Assembly: GCF_007896845.1 (NCBI RefSeq) | Contig: NZ_VOHS01000004.1 | Location: forward strand, 275,070-339,069 | Source of the DNA: Chitinophaga pinensis | Lineage (GTDB): Bacteria; Bacteroidota; Bacteroidia; Chitinophagales; Chitinophagaceae | Length of the DNA: 64,000 nucleotides | Direction: 5' to 3' | Made by a program: the position numbers and the translations under genes | Shown here: positions 28,120 to 36,738 of the stretch, in pieces | Layout of the letters: the number at the start of each line of letters is the position of its first letter | Numbering within the stretch: position 1 is the first letter of the stretch | Notes under the pieces: model-generated | Databases searched by the model: none | Seen by the model: the letters and a program-made list of their open reading frames with translations, nothing else | What the model was told of the DNA's origin: nothing

Positions 28120-28740
28120 ATGCCAGATCATATTTCAGCGCCCTTTATCCCCGTGCAGTATACGGGAGAAGAAACGGAAACATCAGCAGAAAAAGAGACC
28201 GGCAACGAACAGGCCGCTATCACTGTTTTTGAACGTGCTGTGAAAAGATTACAGCAGGTGAATGAATGGGGCAAATTGTGTGGAGCTTTATCTTCATCAT
28301 TTCAACTGGTGGATAAGCTGGGAGAAGAAATTGATGAAACTGCCAATGCGGGTTTGTTTATACGTATTGATATACCCGGACCCGGCAATAGTGCAGGAAA
28401 AGGTTATGACTGGGTGTCGATAGAACAGGTGGAAGAAATACAGTTGAGTGAGCACCAGCAATTATTTTTTATACGCGCGCGTCCTTCAGGACATCCGCAG
28501 CAAAAACATGCCGGTACAGCACATTTTCTGAAAGAAGAAGCAACCAGTTCCTTCGTAGTAACGAGAGATGAGAACCTTGTAACAGCAACGGTTTATGGCA
28601 GAAACGAGATGCCCAATACAGATACAGAAGAGACATTGGATAAGATGCGTAATGCAGTGATCGGGTCAGCAGGGGCGATAGGTATTTCAAAACTGCAATG
28701 GAAGGCGCTGGTCAATGCGCTGTTGGAAGATGAGGAATAA
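28120..28740 (+). CDS. Hypothetical protein, 206 residues
   Basis: Not recognised. It is an acidic soluble protein with no signal peptide or membrane segment. The first 40 residues are low-complexity and rich in Glu/Thr (EETETSAEKETGNEQ). The remainder looks like mixed alpha/beta: a helix (FERAVKRLQQVNEWGKLCGA), strands around LFIRIDIPGPGNSAGKGYDW and QLFFIRARPSGHP, and a helical C-terminus (EETLDKMRNAVIGSAGAIGI). It diverges from ackA with a 58-bp promoter region and ends directly at a strong bidirectional terminator. Codon use matches the neighbours, so it is a real gene. Confidence 0.75.
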   Translation: MPDHISAPFIPVQYTGEETETSAEKETGNEQAAITVFERAVKRLQQVNEWGKLCGALSSSFQLVDKLGEEIDETANAGLFIRIDIPGPGNSAGKGYDWVSIEQVEEIQLSEHQQLFFIRARPSGHPQQKHAGTAHFLKEEATSSFVVTRDENLVTATVYGRNEMPNTDTEETLDKMRNAVIGSAGAIGISKLQWKALVNALLEDEE

Positions 28741-28771
28741 GAAAAGGGCTGTCAGACGACAGCCCTTTTCT
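28741..28771. terminator. Bidirectional intrinsic terminator
   Basis: GAAAAGGGCTGTC and GACAGCCCTTTTC form a perfect 13-bp stem around a 4-nt loop, with A and T runs on either side. It sits between the convergent 28120 gene and the WG-repeat gene and serves both. Confidence 0.92.
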
Positions 28772-28791
28772 TATTGTGTATGATAAGATGA

Positions 28792-30036
28792 TTAGTCTTT
28801 GTATCCGGGAATATAGATCTCACCAGTTGCTTTATCCATATATCCTCTTGTACCACTGGCAGTTTGTACCAGTAATGCCTGACGGTTCGCATCTTCATCG
28901 ATCACCTGTACCAATACCGGCTTTTTCAGCTCTTTCATGGTTTCAACAGGAATGATGCCTACACGGTTGCCTATTCTTGTTTCGATGAAGGCATAGTGAC
29001 CGAAATTATCTTCTCTGTATTTCACATCATCATAGATCAATGGAACGATCACATTCCCTTTCAGATCGATCACACCTGTGTTGTTATCTTTCACGGCTTT
29101 GATCATACCGGGGATACGTTGTGCTTCACGGTAAGACAGGTATTCCAGTGTTGAATATCCGGAGAATTCAATGCTGTCCAATGCTCTGCCCGGACGCTGA
29201 AATTCGCCGATCTCCAATACAACTCTCCATCTGCCGCCCGGAATTTTGTAGATACGCATATCTTTTTTCTCTCCGGAACCTGCAAGGGCAGCTGCATCAT
29301 GATTACTGCTTTCTTCCGCTTTTTGTGCAGCTTTGGCTACAGCAGCAGGAGCCACCTTACCGCTGGCGTCAAAGTATACTACACGTTCGTCATCGGTAAC
29401 AGCTTTGATCAGGTCCTGTGAACCATCGGTGGCACTTTTGATTTCACCGTAGGTGGCAGGAATGACTTCTTTACCGCTGGAGGCTTCTACAACACCGTAT
29501 TTACCATCCAGTGCAACGATCAGGAAATTTTTGAGTGATGGTTCTTCAAAGAATTCACCATCATCAAATTTGAGTGTTTTATTTACAAGGTTACCGGTGT
29601 TCATATCAACGAGACCGATGGTACCTTCTTTTTTTACAACCAGCAGATTGGTGGCTTTAGAAAGCGGATTAATACCGGGTATTTCATCAAATACGAGGGA
29701 ACCTTTCTGCTTACCGGTAGCAGGATCAAGCAGGATATACCCTTTGATGGTTTTCGCGACAGCCATACCATTGGGTGCAACTATCGGCATATCATTGTAC
29801 GCACAGGAATAAATGATCTTGCCGGAGCCATTGATCAATCCGACCTTTCTGTTATTTTCCACGCGGGCATAATCACCCTGAAACAGGTGAATACTGTCAA
29901 ACTGTGGTTCTAATACGACTGCATGTTTCTTGTTGGTAAGTCCCCATTTTCCTTTTTCTGCATAAGGATAGAGACCGTCCTGTGCCTTGCACCATAAGCT
30001 GATCAGCAGGACAGGGAGAAAATATACGGTTTTCAT
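28792..30036 (-). CDS. WG-repeat-containing secreted protein
   Basis: The open frame reaches 30288, but the ATG at 30036 starts a normal signal peptide (MKTVYFLPVLLISLWCKAQ), so the 84 residues before it are rejected. The 414-residue protein has WG beta-hairpin repeats at the start (YAEKGKWGLTNKKHAVVLEP, VGLINGSGKIIYS, DGKYGVVEASSGKEVIPATY) and again near the end (NTGVIDLKGNVIVPLIYDDV, GTRGYMDKATGEIYIPGY). The middle segment (about 240-310) is different. WG repeats probably form a beta-propeller-like binding surface, and the protein is periplasmic or surface-exposed. No partner gene is evident. Confidence 0.87.
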   Translation of the reverse strand: MKTVYFLPVLLISLWCKAQDGLYPYAEKGKWGLTNKKHAVVLEPQFDSIHLFQGDYARVENNRKVGLINGSGKIIYSCAYNDMPIVAPNGMAVAKTIKGYILLDPATGKQKGSLVFDEIPGINPLSKATNLLVVKKEGTIGLVDMNTGNLVNKTLKFDDGEFFEEPSLKNFLIVALDGKYGVVEASSGKEVIPATYGEIKSATDGSQDLIKAVTDDERVVYFDASGKVAPAAVAKAAQKAEESSNHDAAALAGSGEKKDMRIYKIPGGRWRVVLEIGEFQRPGRALDSIEFSGYSTLEYLSYREAQRIPGMIKAVKDNNTGVIDLKGNVIVPLIYDDVKYREDNFGHYAFIETRIGNRVGIIPVETMKELKKPVLVQVIDEDANRQALLVQTASGTRGYMDKATGEIYIPGYKD

Positions 30037-30159
30037 AAAGTACAGGATTGATGTACTGGCAAATATAACGTTTTTAATAAATATATGGATCTTCTCCACA
30101 ATATGTTGGATGGTTGAAGAGGGAACGGTATATTTGCGGCGAAAATGTATCGACAAATT

Positions 30160-30408
30160 ATGAGAACAAGTGAACAGGCTTTGTCCATCATTGAACAGGT
30201 AAAGCAGGCGATTAACGACACGGCAGTAGAGGCGATTGTATTTGCAGCAGCAGAAATAGCGTCCAACAAAAAGGCACTCTTTGAGCAACTGGAAGCGCTC
30301 ATTGGTAATATCTCTCCACTGGAATGTACCAGTCAGGAATGGCGTAATTTCAGGATTGCGCGCATCAATTTCAGTAAGTTACTGATGCCGGAAGCAGCAA
30401 CCTGCTAA
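30160..30408 (+). CDS. Small hypothetical protein, 82 residues
   Basis: Not recognised. MRTSEQALSIIEQVKQAIND at the start and the rest of the chain are nearly all helical with no signal or membrane segment. The ATG at 30160 gives the best start; an ATG at 30145 would add five residues. It lies between the divergent WG-repeat gene and the convergent serine hydrolase, 6 bp from the end of the latter. Its composition is coding-like (EQLEALIGNISPLECTSQEW), but it is a short, single-gene call. Confidence 0.6.
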   Translation: MRTSEQALSIIEQVKQAINDTAVEAIVFAAAEIASNKKALFEQLEALIGNISPLECTSQEWRNFRIARINFSKLLMPEAATC

Positions 30409-30414
30409 TCAGGT

Positions 30415-31644
30415 TTACTGCGGAATGGCAGCCAGTATATGTCTGACCATCTCGTCCATCGATTTATTTTCTATCCATCTCACCACTGCCACGAGATCGT
30501 GGTCCGGATCTACGTAGATGAAATTTGTGCCATTACCTATATGGACAAATGCATTTGCCGGAGCGCCGGGCAATAATTCTTTTCCTGTATTCAGGAACCA
30601 GTTCATATACCCATAGGTCGGTTTGGCTGTAGTGGGTGTAAGGGATTGTTTCACCCACTGTTCGGAGATCAGCTGCTTTCCGTTCCAGTTACCTCTATGT
30701 AATGTCAGCAGACCAAAACGCGCCATATCATAGGCGTGGATAAACATACCACCGCCCCAATGTCCGCCGCCACTCACGGACTGTACAGGAGCACCATCCA
30801 GCACGATCCAGGAATTGCGATAGCCATTCCATCTCCATGTGTCAGAAGCACCTATTTCGTCCATAATATTTGTTTTGAGTATCTGCGGTAAGGGTTTGCG
30901 CCAGACACTGGTAGCTGCCAGCGCAAGGGCATTCACCCGAACGTCATTATATTTCCATACAGTGCCGGGTTTGTTCCGTTTACGGGTCATCCATTCGGAA
31001 GAATTGCCTTCCGGTCTGTCCGCCCAATCCGGTTTTCCCCATAAGGTGCCCTCCCAGTCACTCGTCTGTCGTAACATGACATCCCATGTCAGGGTGCTGT
31101 TATGCGCACCTGCAAAAGGATAAAGAAGTTGTGCCTGTCCCAGTTGCTCTGCCCCCGGACCGATAGCCGCAGGATTATATACTTCTATTGGTGGCACATA
31201 GTTGGCGACAGTATCCTGTACGCTGTGGATAAGTCCTTTGTCTACTGCCAGTCCCACTACAACTGACAAAAAACTTTTTGTCACACTATGTGTCATATCT
31301 GTTCTGAACGTCTCTCCCCATTCTGCTACGATATAACCTTTATATACGATAATGCCCGTAGCATCACCACGTGTGGAAAAAGGGCCGACACCATTGCTGA
31401 AAGGCTCTTTCCCGAAACTGAGTGCCTGTGCTATTTCCATGTTCCGGGGCGCTTTTGTCTCGTTGTCTTTTGCAAATTGTATGGCAGCTGCCAGTTTTGC
31501 AGCGTCCAGTCCAAGTGTTGCCGGCGCACGATGCTGCCAGTTATCTTTTGCAGGAAAATAAGTACTGTTCTTAGTGCTTTTTGATTGCGCGAAAACCAGT
31601 GTGGCAGCGCTTAGGAATATGATGGAGAAAAGCAGGCGTTTCAT
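30415..31644 (-). CDS. Serine hydrolase, beta-lactamase/class C family
   Basis: A 409-residue secreted protein starting at the ATG at 31644 with a signal peptide (ending ATLVFAQ). The class C-like fold shows the nucleophile Ser and Lys in HSVTKSFLSVVVGLAVDKG and the Tyr-x-Asn-like WKYNDVRVNALALA. The C-terminal part carries GGGHWGGGMFIHAYDMARFG and YGYMNWFLN. Such proteins act as peptidases, esterases or transpeptidase-like enzymes; true beta-lactamase activity cannot be claimed. It is a single-gene unit; the 288-bp divergent spacer to 31933 is AT-rich with no motif I could assign. Confidence 0.9.
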   Translation of the reverse strand: MKRLLFSIIFLSAATLVFAQSKSTKNSTYFPAKDNWQHRAPATLGLDAAKLAAAIQFAKDNETKAPRNMEIAQALSFGKEPFSNGVGPFSTRGDATGIIVYKGYIVAEWGETFRTDMTHSVTKSFLSVVVGLAVDKGLIHSVQDTVANYVPPIEVYNPAAIGPGAEQLGQAQLLYPFAGAHNSTLTWDVMLRQTSDWEGTLWGKPDWADRPEGNSSEWMTRKRNKPGTVWKYNDVRVNALALAATSVWRKPLPQILKTNIMDEIGASDTWRWNGYRNSWIVLDGAPVQSVSGGGHWGGGMFIHAYDMARFGLLTLHRGNWNGKQLISEQWVKQSLTPTTAKPTYGYMNWFLNTGKELLPGAPANAFVHIGNGTNFIYVDPDHDLVAVVRWIENKSMDEMVRHILAAIPQ

Positions 31645-31932
31645 GCAGGTAAGATAGTCATCTTTTCTATATGTTATATATCGTGAAATTGTCAGAAATG
31701 CACGAAATATAGTCAAAATGTCAAGTTGACGTTCAGGAAATACATTGTTTGTCAGTAGTTTGCAAAATGGAACACTTTTAGCATAGACAAAATCTATTAG
31801 GAAGCTGACAGTTCAATATTTGCCTCAAGGGCAACATTATTTGCCCATGTAGCCAATGACTGTGAATATTTCGTCGTGTGTCCTTTACTATTAAGATAAT
31901 AAACAGCACAATAAAAGATTAACCGACTAACT

Positions 31933-32928
31933 ATGAGTAGTGAGCACATGCGTGCGCTAGTCCTCGAGGATTATGGCGCGCCGTTCGTATATCGCGTAAT
32001 AGACAGGCCAAGACCGGATTTTGGAGAGGTTCTGATAAGAGTAAAGGCGAGTGGTGTAAATCCACTGGATGCAAAAATTAAAGCCGGAGAAGCGGAGCAT
32101 GCAAAACAACCATTGCCGGCAATACTCGGTATTGACATGGCAGGTATCGTTGTAGAAGTGGGAGAGGGCGTAACAAGTTATGCGCCCGGTGATAAGGTGT
32201 ATGGTATGACAGGTGGTGTGGCCGGTTTACAGGGCTCTCTCGCAGAGTATGTAGCTGTAGACGCAGAACTGATCGCACGCAAACCAGCTAATCTGACCAT
32301 GCGTGAAGCAGCAGCAATACCATTTGGATTTGTTACCGCATGGGAAGGACTGGTAGACAAAGCAAAGATCGAAGAAGGACAGAAAGTGCTGATTCATGGT
32401 GGTTCCGGTGGTATCGGACAAATGGCCATTCAGATCGCCCGTGCTTTCGGTGCAGATGTTTACGCGACTGACACAGATGATAAACAAGCGATCATTGAGT
32501 GGTTTGGCGCGACACATATTGATGCAGATACAGTCAGTGTATCGGATTATGTGAATAAATACACCCGTGGCGCCGGTTTTGACATCGTATTCGATACGGT
32601 GGGCGGCGCGACCTTAGACGCTTCCTTTGAGGCTGTAAAGCAGTATAATGGTCATGTGATCAGTTCACTGGGATGGGGTTCTCACAGTCTGGCACCATTA
32701 TCATCCAAAGCTGCTACTTATTCAGGCGTCTTCACCTTGCTGCCAATGCTGACAGGAATGGGCAGAGAGCACCATGGTGCTATCTTAAGAGAAGCCACAA
32801 GAATGGCAGAAGCAGGACAGATACTGCCATTACTGGATCCACGCCATTTTCATCTGCAGACCGCAGATCAGGCACTGACCCTGATCGTACGCAGAGGTGA
32901 AACAGGTAATATCGTCGTTGAGATTTAA
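31933..32928 (+). CDS. NAD(P)-dependent zinc-free alcohol dehydrogenase/quinone oxidoreductase family
   Basis: A 331-residue medium-chain dehydrogenase. The GroES-like N-terminal half contains MRALVLEDYGAPFVYRV and VKASGVNPLDAKIKAGEAEH. The Rossmann half has the nucleotide motif LIHGGSGGIGQMAIQIARAF and FDIVFDTVGGATLDASFEAV. Zinc ligands are absent, matching the quinone oxidoreductase branch (QOR/Zta-crystallin-like). It probably reduces quinones or enones with NADPH. It stands alone and is followed by a clear terminator. Confidence 0.92.
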   Translation: MSSEHMRALVLEDYGAPFVYRVIDRPRPDFGEVLIRVKASGVNPLDAKIKAGEAEHAKQPLPAILGIDMAGIVVEVGEGVTSYAPGDKVYGMTGGVAGLQGSLAEYVAVDAELIARKPANLTMREAAAIPFGFVTAWEGLVDKAKIEEGQKVLIHGGSGGIGQMAIQIARAFGADVYATDTDDKQAIIEWFGATHIDADTVSVSDYVNKYTRGAGFDIVFDTVGGATLDASFEAVKQYNGHVISSLGWGSHSLAPLSSKAATYSGVFTLLPMLTGMGREHHGAILREATRMAEAGQILPLLDPRHFHLQTADQALTLIVRRGETGNIVVEI

Positions 32929-32954
32929 GTGATTGCTCCATATGGAGTATAAGT

Positions 32955-32987
32955 AAAGGGACTTCAGCTTTGAAGTCCCTTTTTTGT
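32955..32987 (+). terminator. Intrinsic terminator
   Basis: AAAGGGACTTCA-GCTT-TGAAGTCCCTTT followed by a six-T run, 26 bp after the oxidoreductase stop codon. Confidence 0.92.
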
Positions 32988-33022
32988 TGCCTTTCTCTGA
33001 AGATTGTTTATCCCGGCTATAC

Positions 33023-33739
33023 TCAGGTCTGCGCATCATGGAAGATGATACCTAATGTATGTCTGTTGCCACTATGTAAAGGACTTACCCCATGTTTCAT
33101 ATTCACCCTGTAATACCCCCTGCTGCCTTTTACCGGGCGGAAATTGGTTGTAAATAATAACATGTCGCCTTTGTGGGCAGCTATTACACTGGCTTTGGAT
33201 TGTGCACGGGGAATCTGTTCTGTCAGTACAAATTCGCCGCCATTATAATCTTCGCCGGGTTCATTCAGAAAGAGGACGGCCTGCATGGGGAACCATATAT
33301 CGCCGTAAAGATCCTGATGCAGGGTGTTGAAACCGCCGGCGCCATACTTCAGGATGAGGACGGTCGGTTTATCCTGCCCCTTTTCGCTGCATTGTTCCCT
33401 TAACGTGGAATGGGCGGAAGGAAAGCGATGATCAGACTGTAAAACCTCCATCCATTTATTGGCGATTGCAGCCAGATAAGGATAGACAGTTTCTCTGACA
33501 GTGGTGATCAGGTCCGGTAGCGGGTACCGGAAGTATTTGTATTCTCCCAGACCGAAACGGTATCGTTCCATGGAGATCGTTTTACGATAAGACGCATTGT
33601 CATTATACAATTCAATCAGTTCCTGGCATTCCTGCCCGGATAATAAGCCCCGTATCAGCGAATAACCGCGCTCATGCATATCATTGCTGATCTGCTGCCA
33701 ATCCTTGCTATGCAGGCGTTCCGCGATATTTTTCATCAT
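33023..33739 (-). CDS. 2-oxoglutarate/Fe(II)-dependent oxygenase
   Basis: A 238-residue protein. The iron ligands are visible as His141-x-Asp143 (FNTLHQDLYGDIWFPMQAVL) and the distal His216 (VNMKHGVSPL), with the 2-oxoglutarate-binding Arg226 in SGNRHTLGIIFHDA. The N-terminal helix region (ERGYSLIRGLLSGQECQELI) is usual for prolyl-hydroxylase-like members. It probably hydroxylates a protein or small molecule, though DNA-repair (AlkB-like) oxygenases share this core, so the substrate is open. Two ATG codons stand in tandem at the start. It is a single-gene unit. Confidence 0.87.
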   Translation of the reverse strand: MMKNIAERLHSKDWQQISNDMHERGYSLIRGLLSGQECQELIELYNDNASYRKTISMERYRFGLGEYKYFRYPLPDLITTVRETVYPYLAAIANKWMEVLQSDHRFPSAHSTLREQCSEKGQDKPTVLILKYGAGGFNTLHQDLYGDIWFPMQAVLFLNEPGEDYNGGEFVLTEQIPRAQSKASVIAAHKGDMLLFTTNFRPVKGSRGYYRVNMKHGVSPLHSGNRHTLGIIFHDAQT

Positions 33740-33970
33740 CTTTTTTCTGTAAAAGTAGGGAAGGGAGCAGGGGCGGAAAACCCGAAACTTGCTATTCAGG
33801 GAAAGCGGATTGTTTGAATTTTATAAGTAATCCTTTGTTTATCGTAATAACAGTCCGTCTACATCACCTTAATTTTGCAGTGTATGAAAAAGTATGGCCG
33901 TTTTTAAGACAGGTATTCCCCCGCAAGATCATATCTCAAGTTTAACATATCGTATATAACAATAGCACGC

Positions 33971-34864
33971 ATGCTGACAGAAACACTCGAAGATTTTTAT
34001 CAGAATAAGATCAAAGAAGTGCCGGCAAACCTGAGTAAGGAAACCGGGCATTTTAATGTATTCAGTCTGGAGAATCATATGGGAACCACGCCACCTCGTT
34101 ACAGCCGTAAGACATTTTATAAAATAGGCTTATCCAGAGGACATGGTTTCTATCATTATGCCGATAAGAGTATAGAAGTATCAGGAACTACACTGATGTT
34201 CTTCAATCCGAATGTACCTTATACATGGCAGTCGCTCGCGCCGGATCTGAGTGGCTTCTTCTGTATTTTCAGAGAAGGCTTTTTTACAGAAAGAATCCGC
34301 GGTAGCATAACTGATTTTCCCATGTTTGCACAGGGCGGAAAACCAGCATATTTCCTGAATGATATACAAGATCAGCAGGTGACCGCCATCTTTGAAAAGA
34401 TCATGGAAGAAATCCAGTCAGACTATATATATAAGTATGATCTGCTGAATAACTATGTGATGGAGATCATTCATTATGCCTTGAAACTGTCTCCTTCGGA
34501 GAAACTGTATCAGCACAGTGATGCAAAGACACGTATTACATCTGTCTTTACAGAACTGCTGGAACGTCAGTTTCCCATTGAATCGCCACATCAGCGTTTT
34601 GAACTGCGCTCTGCCAATGATTTCGCACGGCACTTGTCTGTACACGTGAACCACCTGAACCGCGCAATCAAAGAAACAACCGGACGTACTACGACAGAGC
34701 ATATCTTTGAAAGACTGGCCAGTGAAGCAAAGTCCTTATTAAAACATACAGACTGGAATATCTCGGAAATCAGCTATGCGCTTGGTTTTGAAGAGCCTGC
34801 GCATTTTAATAAGTTTTTCCGCAGACAAGTAGATACTACGCCTACTGCTTATAGAAATATCTAA
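33971..34864 (+). CDS. AraC family transcriptional regulator
   Basis: A 297-residue regulator. The N-terminal sensor domain (about 30-185) includes FYKIGLSRGHGFYHYADKSI and TLMFFNPNVPYTWQSLAPDL. The C-terminal AraC HTH is about 205-297, with FARHLSVHVNHLNRAIKETT, ISEISYALGFEEPAHFNKFF and DTTPTAYRNI. A -7-like TAATTTTG lies at 33870-33877. It is followed by the SDR at 34967, and its sensor domain is closely related to the helix-turn-helix-less protein at 35813. It probably controls the SDR and following genes in response to a small molecule. Confidence 0.93.
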   Translation: MLTETLEDFYQNKIKEVPANLSKETGHFNVFSLENHMGTTPPRYSRKTFYKIGLSRGHGFYHYADKSIEVSGTTLMFFNPNVPYTWQSLAPDLSGFFCIFREGFFTERIRGSITDFPMFAQGGKPAYFLNDIQDQQVTAIFEKIMEEIQSDYIYKYDLLNNYVMEIIHYALKLSPSEKLYQHSDAKTRITSVFTELLERQFPIESPHQRFELRSANDFARHLSVHVNHLNRAIKETTGRTTTEHIFERLASEAKSLLKHTDWNISEISYALGFEEPAHFNKFFRRQVDTTPTAYRNI

Positions 34865-34934
34865 AAAAAAGGCACTGTTTGAAAGATATAAGTATCGCTT
34901 TGAATGGTGTAATGACGACCGGCACTTGTTGCTG

Positions 34935-34942
34935 TAGCTTTG
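34935..34942 (+). promoter_or_regulatory. -7 promoter box of the SDR gene
   Basis: TAGCTTTG is an exact match to the Bacteroidota TAnnTTTG box, 25 nt before the SDR start codon, which suits a short leader. No good -33 TTTG was seen at the usual 19-21-nt spacing, consistent with a promoter needing an activator such as the AraC protein upstream. Confidence 0.4.
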
Positions 34943-34966
34943 TATCAACAACAAAAGAAACAAAGT

Positions 34967-35809
34967 ATGAAACAACAAAAAGTCTGGTTTGTAACCGGTG
35001 CCTCAAAAGGATTCGGGCTCTCTATCGTAAAACAATTACTCGCGAAAGGTATTCCTGTAGCAGCAACAACGAGAAACCTCGCAGAACTGAATAAAGCAGT
35101 AGGTGAAGATGAGAATTTTCTGCCCCTCGCAGTGGATCTGACTGCAGAAAAAAGCGTGGAAGATGCAATCGCTGCTACTGTAAATAAGTTCGGACGTATA
35201 GACGTGGTAGTGAACAATGCAGGATACGGACTGGCAGGCGGTCTGGAAGAGTTAACAGATGCAGAAAGCCGTCAGAACTTTGACGTAAATGTCTTCGGTC
35301 TGTTACACGTTATAAGGAAAGCATTGCCTCATCTGAGAGCACAGGGCTCCGGTCATATTATTAACTTCTCTTCCGTTGGTGGAATAGTAGGCGATTTCCC
35401 GGGATTCGGTATTTATTGTGCCACAAAATTTGCAGTAAACGGACTCTCAGAAGCACTGTCTGCTGAAGTGAAACCTTTTGGCATACATACAACGATTGTA
35501 TCTCCGGGTTATTTCAGAACGAACTTCCTCGCTTCAGATTCATTGGTGATACCAAAGCATCCTATAGATGCATACACCACCGTGCGGGAATCTCAACGCA
35601 CACACCAGCAGTCAATAGATGGTAATCAGCCGGGCGATCCTGAAAAGGCAGCAGCAGCCGTGATTAAGATCACAGAAGTGGAAAACCCACCTTTACATTT
35701 TTATCTTGGTACAGATGCATATGAATTTGTACACAAGAAACTGGATTCATTGAAAAATGAACTGGAAAAATGGAAAGAACTGACTGTTTCTACAGCGATT
35801 GAAGCGTAG
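34967..35809 (+). CDS. SDR family NAD(P)-dependent oxidoreductase
   Basis: A 280-residue enzyme. The ATG at 34967 begins at MKQQKVWFVTGASKGFGLSI; an upstream TTG at 34940 is less likely. The cofactor motif is TGASKGFG, followed by VVVNNAGYGLAGGLEELTD, the catalytic Ser in IINFSSVGGIVGDFPGFG and the Tyr/Lys pair in IYCATKFAVNGLSEAL. The acidic Asp after the second strand region is missing and basic residues (TTRNLAELN) suggest NADP. It lies between the AraC regulator and its truncated paralogue, 3 bp before the latter. Confidence 0.93.
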   Translation: MKQQKVWFVTGASKGFGLSIVKQLLAKGIPVAATTRNLAELNKAVGEDENFLPLAVDLTAEKSVEDAIAATVNKFGRIDVVVNNAGYGLAGGLEELTDAESRQNFDVNVFGLLHVIRKALPHLRAQGSGHIINFSSVGGIVGDFPGFGIYCATKFAVNGLSEALSAEVKPFGIHTTIVSPGYFRTNFLASDSLVIPKHPIDAYTTVRESQRTHQQSIDGNQPGDPEKAAAAVIKITEVENPPLHFYLGTDAYEFVHKKLDSLKNELEKWKELTVSTAIEA

Positions 35810-35812
35810 CGT

Positions 35813-36439
35813 ATGGGCTTCCTTTTATCAATCGTGATAGTGGTTTGTCTGACGACGAATATTAAACGGATAAGAACGTATTGCCATCGTGTGTTTAGAA
35901 AACAACACGGACATCCGGAACAACAGACAGGACTTTTCGGCGTATTCAGGCTGGAGGATGTATGGCAGTGCAAGACTGGAAAGACGAAACAATGCATGGA
36001 TTATTATAAGATAGGGCTGATAAGAGGAAGCAATCGCGCTCACTATGCTGATAACAGCATAGCAGGGCCGGCAACCACACTGGTGTTTTTCAATCCACAT
36101 GCGCCATATACATGGGAATCATTGGAAGCAGATAAAACGGGATTCTGCTGCGTGTTCAGCCCTCCGTTTTTTACGACACAGATGCAGGAGAAGATCAATG
36201 CACTTCCCATGTTTATGGCCGGTGGAAAACCGGTGCACATACTGACAAAGGAACAGGATAAAGCAGCAGCAGATATCTTTATCCGCATGCTGGAAGAATG
36301 GCCATCTGATTACAGGTATAAATACGACCTGCTAAGGAATTATGTGACACAGTTGATTCATCTCGCACTGAAAATGCAATTGACTGACGTGGACAGTAAG
36401 AAAGGAGAAAGTTACAATAACAAAGCACATCTCAATTAA
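35813..36439 (+). CDS. AraC-type sensor domain protein lacking the DNA-binding domain
   Basis: A 208-residue protein. From about residue 35 on it is clearly related to the sensor domain of the AraC protein at 33971: YYKIGLIRGSNRAHYADNSI against FYKIGLSRGHGFYHYADKSI, then LVFFNPHAPYTWESLEADKT, then YRYKYDLLRNYVTQLIHLAL. It ends about 20 residues after the point where the helix-turn-helix domain should begin. No such domain is found in other frames, because the next gene starts 10 bp after the stop. The first 20 residues (MGFLLSIVIVVCLTTN) are hydrophobic and do not match the paralogue. It may be a duplicated remnant, or a sensor-only protein that could dimerise with the intact AraC protein. 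Confidence 0.75.
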   Translation: MGFLLSIVIVVCLTTNIKRIRTYCHRVFRKQHGHPEQQTGLFGVFRLEDVWQCKTGKTKQCMDYYKIGLIRGSNRAHYADNSIAGPATTLVFFNPHAPYTWESLEADKTGFCCVFSPPFFTTQMQEKINALPMFMAGGKPVHILTKEQDKAAADIFIRMLEEWPSDYRYKYDLLRNYVTQLIHLALKMQLTDVDSKKGESYNNKAHLN

Positions 36440-36449
36440 TCAACAAAGC

Positions 36450-36692
36450 ATGGACAACGCAAATAAATATCTGGGTATGTGGGTAACCAAAGACGGTTAT
36501 ATCAGACACGAACTGTTACCCAACGGACGCTATGATGAAGCAAGAGGTAATAAGAAAAGTGCTTATCAGGGCAGCTATATCATCACCGGCGATCATATCG
36601 ACTATAAAGACGACACTGGCTTCACGGCTGACGGTGATTTCAGGGATGACATACTGTATCATGCAGGTATGGTATTGTATAGAGAGCAGTAA
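36450..36692 (+). CDS. Atu4866-type small beta-barrel protein
   Basis: An 80-residue protein matching the Agrobacterium Atu4866 domain family: NKYLGMWVTKDGYIRHELLP, NGRYDEARGNKKSAYQGSYI, then GDHIDYKDDTGFTADGDFRD and YHAGMVLYRE. The fold is a small lipocalin-like barrel of unknown ligand. It commonly travels with SDR and AraC genes of this kind. It begins 10 bp after the sensor-only AraC protein and closes the operon starting at 34967. Confidence 0.8.
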   Translation: MDNANKYLGMWVTKDGYIRHELLPNGRYDEARGNKKSAYQGSYIITGDHIDYKDDTGFTADGDFRDDILYHAGMVLYREQ

Positions 36693-36720
36693 TTGACGGA
36701 TCTCTTTTGACCTAAATTTG
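36693..36720 (+). promoter_or_regulatory. Promoter of the nitronate monooxygenase-like gene
   Basis: TTG at 36693-36695 and an exact -7 box TAAATTTG (36713-36720), spaced by 17 nt, end 18 nt before the start codon at 36739. The spacing is slightly shorter than the usual 19-21 nt. The TTG overlaps the end of the Atu4866 gene. Confidence 0.5.
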
Positions 36721-36738
36721 TAAGGTCCAAAAGATCGA

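Noticed and set aside
30037..30288. N-terminal extension of the WG-repeat protein
   Set aside because: The extension precedes a normal signal peptide, is rich in Cys/Phe without family similarity, and overlaps the opposite-strand small gene.
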